15,172 nucleotides of DNA from contig ONVR01000298.1 in assembly GCA_900321335.1 (NCBI GenBank), positions 1 to 15,172 on the forward strand. Reading direction: 5' to 3'. Source of the DNA: an uncultured Eubacteriales bacterium (GTDB taxonomy: Bacteria > Bacillota > Clostridia > Oscillospirales > Oscillospiraceae). The translations under genes and the position numbers were made by a program. The notes below the pieces were generated by a model that was not told where the DNA came from, did not search any database, and worked only from the letters and a program-made list of their open reading frames with translations. Within the stretch, counting starts at the first letter, position 1, and each line of letters starts with the position of its first letter. This document shows positions 8,267-15,047 of this stretch, piece after piece.

Positions 8267-8371
8267 ACTCTTTTCCAGCCTCCCAATTAAGTATTAGTTA
8301 TATTTTTATCCAGTGTCGCGATCACCGGACAAATTACTTAGTCAGCGGGTTTGTAGTTTCTCGGCAGATAG

Positions 8372-8398
8372 CAGCAACACATTATAAGGAAGTTGCTG
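8372..8398 (-). promoter_or_regulatory. Dyad around a candidate -10 of the hydrolase gene
   Basis: CAGCAAC (8372-8378) and GTTGCTG (8392-8398) are perfect 7-bp arms. The 13-nt spacer contains TATAAT on the minus strand (8386-8381). No good -35 is visible at normal spacing, as expected for an activator-dependent promoter. A second TATAAT lies at 8444-8439 on the same strand. The dyad could be a regulator site for the adjacent AraC-type protein. This is inference. Confidence 0.35.
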
Positions 8399-8487
8399 TA
8401 TATAAGCCTTTGCTCAAACTTTCCCCTGTTTCGACTGTATTATACCGTTTGATCCCTGATAAATAAAAGTCTTCTTGTGTCGAGTAA

Positions 8488-8516
8488 TTGACATTTATTG
8501 TTCTATATATTATATT
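8488..8516 (+). promoter_or_regulatory. Promoter of the AraC-family regulator gene
   Basis: A consensus -35 TTGACA (8488-8493) and -10 TATATT (8511-8516) are 17 nt apart. The predicted transcript would start about 40 nt before the chosen ATG. The 295-nt divergent intergenic region 8267-8561 holds only this promoter, the candidate hydrolase promoters and no ORF. Confidence 0.8.
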
Positions 8517-8561
8517 AAAATATTAAAACTGAACAAATTGTAAATGAAGGACTTGTTGAAT

Positions 8562-9425
8562 ATGCCCGCAAAATTCGAAAACAAACTTCAGAGAATAGAT
8601 TCACGTATTTGGGTAGGTAAGTACCATACTCTGCACAATTTGCCGCACTGGCACCTTGCTCCTGAGCTCATTGCCTGTCAAAGCGGATCGGCAACCGTAG
8701 TCGTTGAGGGACATTCATTGTGCATAACCGCCGGTGAGGTGGCTGTCTGCCACGGCGGGAGTATCCATTTCATCAACACCGAGCAGAACGGCCTCCTGCT
8801 GGTGGCGCAGGTCGACCCCGCGCTGGTCGAATCCATCGTCGGGCAGAGACGGCTCAACGACCTTGTTTTCAAGGACAAATTCGGCACCACGGACAGACTG
8901 GACGCGATCTTTGCCGAGCTGCAGGAGAAAAAGCCCTATTACTCTCAACGTGCCGACGCCATGATCAGCGAGCTCCTGATTGACATTTTCCGTTCGGAGC
9001 CCTCCAGCGCAAAGGCCGCCTCCAGAAGTTCAAACGCCTTTATTCGATACAAGGATCTTCTGCAGAAGATCGGCGAAAACTATGAATTCATTACCTTTCA
9101 GGATGCCGCATCCTTTATGAGCATGTCGGATGCCTATTTTTCAAAATTCTTTAAGAAGCTTTCCGGCATGACCTTTTCCGACTATCTGAATTTAGTGAAG
9201 GTGGATCGGGCAGTGGAAATGCTCCATCAGGATCCGTTCACCCCGTCAACTACGCTGATGCTGGAATGCGGGTTCAACACGCTCCGTCATTTCTACCGCG
9301 TTTTCAAGGAGTTCACCGGCTATGCTCCGGGGCAGCTTCCGCCTGACTTTTCCATCAATCTGCAGGCACTCAGTGATGATTCGTCCGGCTTTGACCCCAC
9401 TTTGCCTTCCACAATCCAGCTTTAA
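8562..9425 (+). CDS. AraC-family transcriptional regulator (cupin plus HTH)
   Basis: This is a 287-residue regulator. The N-terminal half has a cupin-type effector pocket (HWHLAPELI, about 29-37, through GEVAVCHGGSIHF, about 58-70), typical of sugar-sensing AraC proteins. The C-terminal 100 residues form the double helix-turn-helix, with FQDAASFMSMSDAYFSKFFKKLSG (about 179-202) as the first unit and ECGFNTLRHFYRVFKEFTGYAPG (about 235-257) as the second, followed by a 30-residue tail. I chose the ATG at 8562, which has a GAAGGA 10 nt upstream; an in-frame ATG at 8544 has no SD. Its divergence from the hydrolase gene suggests direct control of that gene. Control of araA or araM is plausible but no shared site was found. 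Confidence 0.9.
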   Translation: MPAKFENKLQRIDSRIWVGKYHTLHNLPHWHLAPELIACQSGSATVVVEGHSLCITAGEVAVCHGGSIHFINTEQNGLLLVAQVDPALVESIVGQRRLNDLVFKDKFGTTDRLDAIFAELQEKKPYYSQRADAMISELLIDIFRSEPSSAKAASRSSNAFIRYKDLLQKIGENYEFITFQDAASFMSMSDAYFSKFFKKLSGMTFSDYLNLVKVDRAVEMLHQDPFTPSTTLMLECGFNTLRHFYRVFKEFTGYAPGQLPPDFSINLQALSDDSSGFDPTLPSTIQL

Positions 9426-9442
9426 GCGGCAATGCCATGTTC

Positions 9443-9486
9443 AAAAAGCGCGGCGGTGTACAATTTGTGTGCCCCCGTGCTTTTTT
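9443..9486. terminator. Bidirectional terminator between the AraC-type gene and araB
   Basis: A long imperfect stem begins AAAAGCGCGG and ends CCCCCGTGC, with loop AATTT, followed by TTTTTT on the plus strand and TTTTT on the minus strand. It fills the 59-nt gap between two convergent genes and reaches the araB stop codon, so it can end both transcripts. Confidence 0.75.
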
Positions 9487-11164
9487 ACTGCGTGTCGCCT
9501 CGTATCTTCCTCAGCCGCTTCATGATATCGGTTCTTCTGCCGTACTCCTCATACAGCTCAGAGTATATCTCAAACAGCTTTTCATATACCGCTGCATTTT
9601 CTCGGATGGGATGATAAACCGTTTCCGGTTCGTGCCTGTATTTTTCTACTATTGAGCCCAGATTCTTAAAGCCTCCGCCCTTTTCTGAGGCGGCAAAGCC
9701 CAGAATCGCGCTTCCCACTGCCGCAGAATACTGGTCATCAATAATGAAAATATCCCGGTTAAACACGTCGGCATATATTTGCATCAGCATGGGATTTTTC
9801 AGTGGAATCCCGCCTGAAGCGTAGACTTTGTCGATGGCAACGCCCTCTTTTATGAGCTGACTCACTATCTTCCATGCGCCGAATGCCGTTGCCTCCACCA
9901 GTGCGCGGTAGATATCCTCCGGCTTCGTTTCCAGCGTCACCCCGCAGATCAGTCCGGAAAGATCAAAATCCATCAGCGTGGAGCGAACGCCGTTTATCCA
10001 GTCCAGCGCGATCAGTCCCGTTTCCCCGGGCTTTTTCCCGGATGCCTTCGCTGTCAGGAGCTGCTGGATGGATATGTTTTTCTGCTTCGCCTCTTCATAA
10101 TAGGCCTGAGGCACGCAGTTTTCACAAAACCAGGCGAAAATGTCTCCTACCGCCGCCTGTCCGCCCTCGTAGGCATTCATCCCCGGCATGATCCCATCAG
10201 GCACCACACCGTTGATGCCGTCCACTTCGCGGTATTCATCGCTGAGCATCATGATGCAGGTCGAGGTGCCGATGATCAGCAGCACATCTCCCTCCGATGT
10301 GACCTTGCTGCCGATGCTCGTCACATGGGCGTCCACTCCTGCGGCCGAAACCGGCGTGCCCGCCAGCAGACCGGTGAACTCCGAGGCTTCGGCGGAGATC
10401 ACGCCCGCCACGTCGCCCGGCATGACCACCCGTGGAGGCAGCTTGCTGCGGAGATTTTTCAGCAGGGGATTGACTTTTTCCAGAAATCCCGGTGAAACGT
10501 CTCCCTCCGTTTTGCTGTAATACATTTTATACGCGGCGGAGCAGTAATTCCGAGATTCTTTTCCCGTGAGCTGCCAGACGAGCCAGTCTCCTACCTCGAC
10601 CAATCGGCCGCACTTTTCATACAGCATGGGGGCTTCATCCGCAATCTGCGCGACTTTCGGAAGATAATGCTCTCCGGATATAAAGCTGCCGAACTGCTTG
10701 AGCCAGGGTACATTCTCAGCTTTTGCCAACGCGAGTATCCTGTCTGCCTGTCTCTGAGCAGCGTGGTGCTTCCACATTTTTATGTATGCGTGGGGCTCAG
10801 AGACGAAATTAATCAGTTCGCACAAGGGAACTCCGTCAATTGTTGTTGGCATCATGGTCGTGCTGGTAACATCAAGGCCAAGTCCTATTATCTGTTCCGG
10901 CTTGACGCCCGTATCCGCCATTAACCTCGGTATCAGAATATGCAGAGCATTCCTGTAATCCGCCGGGACCTGAAGAGCCCAGTTGGGCGGCAGCGGCGTA
11001 CCGGCAGGGAGCGTGTCATACAGTACCCCGTGTGGGTATTCAAACACTCTTGTCGACACGACCTCGCCGTCTGACACGCGCATAAGCACTGCCCGTGCGG
11101 AAAGAGAGCCGAAATCAACGCCGATCGTATATTGTTTTGAATACTTAACGCTTTTAGTACTCAT
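9485..11164 (-). CDS. araB: L-ribulokinase, canonical AraB type
   Basis: This 559-residue FGGY kinase phosphorylates L-ribulose with ATP to give L-ribulose 5-phosphate. It matches the E. coli-type AraB layout and length (566). Visible elements are VDFGSLSARAV (16-26), MWKHHAAQRQADRI (130-143, equivalent of the substrate-side WKDHTA segment), catalytic Asp in SAAGVDAHV (Asp278), IGTSTC (298-303) and EGGQAAVGDIFAWF (333-346). I chose the ATG at 11164, with AAGGTG 6 nt upstream, over a TTG 24 nt earlier. It follows araM by 20 nt on the same strand and should be co-transcribed with it. It is the second ribulokinase-type gene in the window, so the two may differ in substrate, expression or kinetics. 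No inactivating change is visible. Confidence 0.93.
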   Translation of the reverse strand: MSTKSVKYSKQYTIGVDFGSLSARAVLMRVSDGEVVSTRVFEYPHGVLYDTLPAGTPLPPNWALQVPADYRNALHILIPRLMADTGVKPEQIIGLGLDVTSTTMMPTTIDGVPLCELINFVSEPHAYIKMWKHHAAQRQADRILALAKAENVPWLKQFGSFISGEHYLPKVAQIADEAPMLYEKCGRLVEVGDWLVWQLTGKESRNYCSAAYKMYYSKTEGDVSPGFLEKVNPLLKNLRSKLPPRVVMPGDVAGVISAEASEFTGLLAGTPVSAAGVDAHVTSIGSKVTSEGDVLLIIGTSTCIMMLSDEYREVDGINGVVPDGIMPGMNAYEGGQAAVGDIFAWFCENCVPQAYYEEAKQKNISIQQLLTAKASGKKPGETGLIALDWINGVRSTLMDFDLSGLICGVTLETKPEDIYRALVEATAFGAWKIVSQLIKEGVAIDKVYASGGIPLKNPMLMQIYADVFNRDIFIIDDQYSAAVGSAILGFAASEKGGGFKNLGSIVEKYRHEPETVYHPIRENAAVYEKLFEIYSELYEEYGRRTDIMKRLRKIRGDTQ

Positions 11165-11184
11165 TGGCAACACCTTGTTTTTTC

Positions 11185-12435
11185 TCAAAGCTGTATCATT
11201 CTCTTCATGCGCATAAGGGTAAGGCGGTTTCTGACGGAGGGCGCATAGTGCAGGATCGTCGGGACATCCTCTTCCGCCACGCCTATACTCGCCGCCGTGC
11301 TCTTGCCGCCCAGCGCTGCAAGCTGTGATGCCACCTCAGCGCCGTTTGGAAGCTCAGCCACCACGCCCCGCACCGCCTGCCAGTTATTTGAAATGTCTTC
11401 CGGAGTTACCGCGGCAAGGCAGTCATCCTCGTTTTCCTTCAGTATTGCCTTTCCCAGTGTTTCTCCGAAGAAGTCTGTTATTTCGTCTGTGTCGAGAGGA
11501 GAATATTTTCGAAGATAAGGTGTGATATCCTCCACTGCGGCCAGCCGCTTGTACTCGTTGAGAGCATATATGGTGCCCACACCGGCTTTTTCCCCATGCA
11601 TTGCCGGGAAGCTCACCTTCAGCTTTTCAGGCCCCATTTCAATGGTATGGGAAAAATGATGCTCTGTACCGGAGGCCGGGCGTGAATTGCCCATCATCTG
11701 CATGGCGAGTCCGCTCATGATCAGTGCATAGGTCACAGCCTCGTATGCGCAGTCCTCTCCGTTTTCTATTCCCCTGATGCACCCCACAGCCGTGTGGAGT
11801 GCTTCCTGCATGATGCTGAATATGCGCTCACAGAGATATTCCCCTGTGACGATATGGGAGATACGCCAGTCAGCCAGCGCGGTATATTTGGCCATGATGT
11901 CGCCTATTCCACTAACAGTGAGTTCACGGGGCGCATTCTTAATAATATCGATATCGGCAATGACGATTTCAGGGGCAACGGCCGGAAGTGTTTTTTTATA
12001 ACCGTACCATGTCATGGCTGCCACGGTGCTGCAAAAACCGTCAACGCTGGCCGCTGTCGGGCAGGACACGAAGCGAATGCCCCGCTCGTGAGCACAGAAT
12101 CTTGCAATATCATGGATCGTGCCGGAGCCGACAGCAAGGATTACCTCTATATCGTCTTCAAGAGCCGACAGCACCTTTGCCGTGGAGATCTCATTAGCAT
12201 GCAGTCCTTCAGATTCCATGATGATTACCTGCTCTGCCATGGGATGACAGCCCTCTGTTGCTCTGAATGAATTTTCACCGTAGAGCGCACAGTATTTTCC
12301 CTCTATCCCATAGGCAGACAGATACTTATCGATCCTGCCCAGACATCCGGGTTCGATGATTGCAGCTTTGGTGTTTATTACATGGTTTTTCCCGCAGGAA
12401 CATACTCCATTGTAATCAAAAGCGTTAATAATCAT
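11185..12435 (-). CDS. araM: sn-Glycerol-1-phosphate dehydrogenase (AraM/EgsA family)
   Basis: This 416-residue, iron-alcohol-dehydrogenase-like, NAD(P)H- and metal-dependent enzyme reduces dihydroxyacetone phosphate to sn-glycerol 1-phosphate. Signatures are the nucleotide loop AVGSGTIHDI (101-110), PTAASVDGFCS (126-136), the metal Asp in SGIGDIMAKYTALADW (Asp179), and His ligands in SGTEHHFSHTIEM (His259 or His260) and AMHGEKAGVGT (His280). In Bacillus subtilis araM belongs to the ara operon and its product makes glycerol-1-phosphate, normally an archaeal lipid precursor. Here it heads an araM-araB transcript. The ATG at 12435 has AAGGA 8 nt upstream. Its link to arabinose use is by co-occurrence; the metabolic reason is not evident from sequence. 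Confidence 0.92.
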   Translation of the reverse strand: MIINAFDYNGVCSCGKNHVINTKAAIIEPGCLGRIDKYLSAYGIEGKYCALYGENSFRATEGCHPMAEQVIIMESEGLHANEISTAKVLSALEDDIEVILAVGSGTIHDIARFCAHERGIRFVSCPTAASVDGFCSTVAAMTWYGYKKTLPAVAPEIVIADIDIIKNAPRELTVSGIGDIMAKYTALADWRISHIVTGEYLCERIFSIMQEALHTAVGCIRGIENGEDCAYEAVTYALIMSGLAMQMMGNSRPASGTEHHFSHTIEMGPEKLKVSFPAMHGEKAGVGTIYALNEYKRLAAVEDITPYLRKYSPLDTDEITDFFGETLGKAILKENEDDCLAAVTPEDISNNWQAVRGVVAELPNGAEVASQLAALGGKSTAASIGVAEEDVPTILHYAPSVRNRLTLMRMKRMIQL

Positions 12436-12482
12436 TACACATATCCTTATTTCAGCTTAAACATTTTTACATTTATACTAAG

Positions 12483-12511
12483 AGTTTATCATCCGAGGCA
12501 GTTCCCGTCAA
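12483..12511 (-). promoter_or_regulatory. Promoter of the araM-araB operon
   Basis: On the minus strand -35 TTGACG (12511-12506) and -10 TAAACT (12488-12483) are spaced by 17 nt, 47 nt upstream of the araM ATG. The -35 is strong and the -10 matches 4 of 6 positions. Confidence 0.6.
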
Positions 12512-12552
12512 CGTCGCCAGGTAGCACTTTTGTAAAACAAATCATTCGTTTT

Positions 12553-12569
12553 TTGTACACATTGTACAA
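12553..12569. promoter_or_regulatory. TTGTAC-N5-GTACAA palindrome upstream of araM
   Basis: A perfect 6-bp inverted repeat with 5-nt spacer ACATT lies 41 nt upstream of the araM -35. The half-sites are those of Bacillus AraR boxes (ATTTGTAC/GTACAAAT), but those have no spacer. A looser TTTTGTAAAACAAAT follows at about 12527-12541. It may be an operator for an ara regulator, or belong to the adjacent mobile element. Confidence 0.4.
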
Positions 12570-12572
12570 TTA

Positions 12573-12707
12573 TTAAGCACCCAAAACACAATCCTGTTTT
12601 TGCTCCACGATAACAGTAGGCAGATCCTTCACAGAGTTTCTTGTAAAATGAGACAGTGATGAAGCGGAATTTGCTCCACGAAAAAAGATTTCTCCGTTGT
12701 TGTTCAT
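12573..12707 (-). CDS. Possible 44-residue protein downstream of the relaxase gene
   Basis: A 44-codon ORF starts 14 nt after the relaxase stop, with GGAAG about 4 nt before its ATG, and reads MNNNGEIFFRGANSASSLSH at its start. I recognise no family. It may be the truncated first part of a mobilization-operon gene cut at the element boundary, or chance. It contains a 12-bp sequence, TTTGCTCCACGA on the plus strand, twice (12599-12610 and 12670-12681). Confidence 0.25.
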   Translation of the reverse strand: MNNNGEIFFRGANSASSLSHFTRNSVKDLPTVIVEQKQDCVLGA

Positions 12708-12721
12708 ATTTCTTCCGTATC

Positions 12722-14422
12722 CTATCTTTCGTAACCTCTGTCCTTTTGTTTCCTCTGCTGCGGTTGCTCTCGCTCGTTCTGTTTCCTTTCCCATAGAATC
12801 CTCTTGACCTTTTGTTCCTCTGCGTAGAGGTCAAGCTTTCCGTCAACGGTCTGCTTTGCACTCGTCATACCCCAGAAATCAATGCCATTTGAATCAGTAC
12901 GAATACGGCTTTCGGAAGCCTCTTCACATTCATTTCGGATGGTTTCTCTTGCATAGAAAAGCGCCACCGGATCAAGAGCGGCGCTCTGGGATTTCAGATC
13001 ATTGTACTCCGCAAAAGCCTTTTCAAGCTCAGCAGTATACTTTTCTTCCTGCACAGACAGCCGTTTCACAGCCTGTTCCGTATCTGCCATCTCTTTCTTG
13101 AAATGACCGATCTCGGAATCGTCCTTGCAGCTCAGACTTTCGAGCAAACGTGCCTTCTCGGAACGCAGTTCTTCAATTTCTTCCGTAAGCGCGGCGATCC
13201 GCTGTGTAAGCTCCCTGTGCTGCAATACTTTGAACACCGGTGTGGCCTTCTTTTCAGCCGAAAGCTCTTTCTTTTCCTTCGTGCGCTCCTTTAGCTGCTT
13301 TACAGTCTCGGTGTAGTCCGCATAGAGCTCCTTTGCAGATTTCAGCCAGTCGGAGAATTTTCTCTTTCCGGTACGCGCTCGGTTGATACTGTATTGGAAG
13401 ATGATCATATTCGCCCGCAGTTCTTCCATAGCCCGTGCCATAGCCGGAACCGTGTTTTTCACTGCCTGCATGAGTTTTCTGACGGCGGCTTTCAGCTCCC
13501 GGATAAGCGCATTGTCCGCCTTGATCTGCCTGTTCAGCTCACAGCGGTCAGAGACAAAGCTTTTCCGTTCCATGGCTCTGGCTTCCACACCCTCATGCAC
13601 GGTAGGCTGTTCGTCAAGCCCAAGCTCGGCATAGCTTCTGTGGTCGATCCGTTCCTCGATACCGCTGCGCTCCAAAGCACGGTTGACGGTATCTGCCCAG
13701 GCAGAGCGCCACATGACAAGCTGTTCGTCGCTGTTCCATCGCTCGGTAATGGGATTCTGTCTGCCGAACTTTGTGCTTTTCGGATGCTTGTCTGCCCGTT
13801 CCAGACCTCGCGCTTCAGCCTCAGAGGGCGGCAGGTATTCCTTTTTCTTTTTGTCCACATAGTAGGGGTACTGTTTCTCCCAGCCGTCCGCCTGTGCCGC
13901 TTTGAACTCGGAAGCGGTAAAGCCCCGTTCTTCGCCGTCCCGGACGCAGAGATATTCCTTCTCTGTCTTGTACTGCCATTTGCCGTGTTCATCCAGCGGG
14001 CGCACCGTCAGCAGGATGTGAGCATGGGGATTGTGCCCGTCCGTATCATGAATCGCACAGTCGGCACACATTCCGTCCGAAACGAATTGCTCCCGGATAA
14101 ACTCAGAGACAAGGGGCTGCCATTCCTCTTTCCCAAGCTCTATGGGCAGAGCAACGACAAATTCACGGGCAAGGCGGCTGTCCTTCGTCTTTTCTGTTTC
14201 TTCCACGGCATTCCATAGAACAGCGCGGTCTTGCCATTCCTTTGGGGCTTGCTCCGGCAGAAAGACTTCTTGCCATACAAGCCCCTGCTTGCATGTGTAG
14301 TCATGCTGTACGCCGTCATAGTCGTTATAGATGGCAGAACAGCTCATATACGCCGCCGCAGCGCAGGCACTTCGTCCATTACCACGACTTACGACCTTTG
14401 CTTCCAAATGATAAATTGCCAT
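12722..14422 (-). CDS. mobA: MobA/MobL-type relaxase (MOBQ)
   Basis: This 566-residue conjugative relaxase nicks oriT and stays covalently bound to the DNA through a Tyr. The N-terminal relaxase domain (1 to about 260) opens MAIYHLEAKVVSRGNGRSAC and carries the likely catalytic Tyr25, the same number as in RSF1010 MobA. The metal-binding His cluster is GHNPHAHI (His130, His133, His135). Residues about 285-480 are charged and rich in Glu, Lys and Leu, with coiled-coil character; the last 20 are basic. The ATG at 14422 has AAAGGA about 11 nt upstream. Its cognate oriT lies about 300 nt upstream and a DUF3847-like gene beyond that, the usual arrangement in clostridial mobilizable elements. No terminator is evident between it and araM, so transcripts could continue into the ara genes. 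Confidence 0.93.
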   Translation of the reverse strand: MAIYHLEAKVVSRGNGRSACAAAAYMSCSAIYNDYDGVQHDYTCKQGLVWQEVFLPEQAPKEWQDRAVLWNAVEETEKTKDSRLAREFVVALPIELGKEEWQPLVSEFIREQFVSDGMCADCAIHDTDGHNPHAHILLTVRPLDEHGKWQYKTEKEYLCVRDGEERGFTASEFKAAQADGWEKQYPYYVDKKKKEYLPPSEAEARGLERADKHPKSTKFGRQNPITERWNSDEQLVMWRSAWADTVNRALERSGIEERIDHRSYAELGLDEQPTVHEGVEARAMERKSFVSDRCELNRQIKADNALIRELKAAVRKLMQAVKNTVPAMARAMEELRANMIIFQYSINRARTGKRKFSDWLKSAKELYADYTETVKQLKERTKEKKELSAEKKATPVFKVLQHRELTQRIAALTEEIEELRSEKARLLESLSCKDDSEIGHFKKEMADTEQAVKRLSVQEEKYTAELEKAFAEYNDLKSQSAALDPVALFYARETIRNECEEASESRIRTDSNGIDFWGMTSAKQTVDGKLDLYAEEQKVKRILWERKQNEREQPQQRKQKDRGYER

Positions 14423-14442
14423 AGTAGATCACATCCTTTCCG

Positions 14443-14482
14443 GGGTACGCTGAAACGGCGTACCCTTGTTTTTGTTTCTTTT
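14443..14482 (+). terminator. Hairpin plus T-rich tract just upstream of the relaxase gene
   Basis: GGGTACGC and GCGTACCC form a perfect 8-bp stem with a 7-nt loop. It is followed on the plus strand by TTGTTTTTGTTTCTTTT. This reads as a plus-strand terminator. On the minus strand the same dyad sits directly before the relaxase SD and could instead mask translation. Confidence 0.5.
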
Positions 14483-14483
14483 C

Positions 14484-14520
14484 CGAAAAAGAAAATGGAC
14501 GGGCAGCAAGCCCCGTCCAT
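14484..14520 (-). terminator. Terminator or attenuator in the relaxase leader
   Basis: ATGGACGGG (14495-14503) and CCCGTCCAT (14512-14520) are perfect 9-bp arms. On the minus strand they are followed by TTTTCTTTTTC. It lies about 60 nt upstream of the relaxase ATG, so transcripts entering from the oriT side must pass it. Confidence 0.7.
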
Positions 14521-14522
14521 AA

Positions 14523-14557
14523 CTGCGAGAAAGCTGCCGGTGGCAGGTTTATCGCAG
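14523..14557. repeat. 35-nt dyad in the oriT region
   Basis: Two 16-nt arms (14523-14538 and 14542-14557) match at 14 positions around a 3-nt GGT loop. No T-run follows on either strand. It is a candidate binding site or structured element of the transfer region. Confidence 0.5.
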
Positions 14558-14712
14558 GGTGCGGAAGTGGGGTGGTCATTTTGACCCAGACCACTTTGAG
14601 CACCGTAGGCAATGACAGCAGCACCCGCAGGTGATGTGGCATTGTCTGGAGGCTCCCGCAGGAGCCGCATCCGCCTCGCAGAGCGCACGAGCCTGACCGG
14701 AGGGAGGGATAC

Positions 14713-14749
14713 CACCGCCTGCTTCGCAGGTGGTGAGTAAGTGCGCCCT
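14713..14749 (+). other. oriT: Origin of transfer (oriT) with RSF1010-family nic core
   Basis: A 10-bp inverted repeat (CACCGCCTGC, loop TTC, GCAGGTGGTG; one G-T pair) is followed two bases later by TAAGTGCGCCCT (14738-14749). An inverted repeat followed by TAA(A/G)TGCGCCCT is the layout of the MOBQ/RSF1010 oriT, where the relaxase binds the arm and nicks in the GCGCCC segment. It agrees with the MOBQ-type relaxase encoded next to it. Confidence 0.85.
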
Positions 14750-14756
14750 TCGGGAT

Positions 14757-14791
14757 AAAAAAGAAGGACGCTCCGGTTTCCCGGAACGCCC
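14757..14791 (-). terminator. Terminator after the DUF3847-like gene
   Basis: An 11-bp stem with two G-T pairs and a GAAA loop (14766-14791) is followed on the minus strand by TTCTTTTTT. It lies 10 nt past the small gene's stop and next to the nic core, isolating oriT from transcription. Confidence 0.8.
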
Positions 14792-14800
14792 CCGTCATGC

Positions 14801-14998
14801 TCAACGTAATGCCCATAGCAAAAAATCCTCCAGCTTTTCCAGATCCATCTCAGCCGCAGCCGGATAGACCCTCTCCAGAATAGCGCCCTCCTGGATCAGC
14901 CGCCGTGTCCGGGCCTTGCGCTCTTTCACCCGGTCTCTGGCCTGGGCTTCCTCCATGCGGTGCTTTGCCTGCAATAGTTTCTTCTCGTTCTCTGTCAT
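14801..14998 (-). CDS. Small DUF3847-like mobilization-associated protein
   Basis: This 65-residue, highly charged, mostly helical protein has a Lys/Arg/Glu-rich first half (LLQAKHRMEEAQARDRVKER, residues 8-27) and a hydrophobic, acidic C-terminus ending EDFLLWALR. It resembles the DUF3847 family, small proteins commonly encoded just upstream of MobA/MobL relaxases in Clostridia; a MobC-like accessory role is a reasonable guess. The ATG at 14998 has AAAGGA about 9 nt upstream. It is followed by a strong terminator and then oriT. Confidence 0.7.
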   Translation of the reverse strand: MTENEKKLLQAKHRMEEAQARDRVKERKARTRRLIQEGAILERVYPAAAEMDLEKLEDFLLWALR

Positions 14999-15047
14999 TA
15001 TTGTTGTTCCTTTCTGTCAAAATCTCAGTCATTAGCAGTAAAAACAT

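Larger units (their letters stand above)
14423..14800. other. Dyad-rich oriT/leader region without genes
   Basis: This 378-nt stretch between the relaxase gene and the small DUF3847-like gene contains no ORF I trust. It is GC-rich and crowded with inverted repeats: 14443-14465, 14495-14520, 14523-14557, 14574-14586, 14651-14666, 14713-14735 and 14766-14791. Some are terminators, one is the oriT stem, and others may bind accessory mobilization proteins. No convincing promoter for the relaxase gene is visible. Confidence 0.7.

Noticed and set aside
12583..12600. AAAACA/TGTTTT hairpin as a plus-strand terminator
   Set aside because: Only six A/T-rich pairs and no plus-strand gene upstream to terminate.
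13394..14218. 274-codon plus-strand frame inside the relaxase gene
   Set aside because: Antisense to a relaxase with all catalytic motifs; no SD and no recognizable fold.
14379..14816. Minus-strand frames of 108-145 codons across the oriT region
   Set aside because: They run through terminators, the nic core and several dyads, lack SD sites, and their translations are Pro/Arg/Ser-rich without family resemblance.
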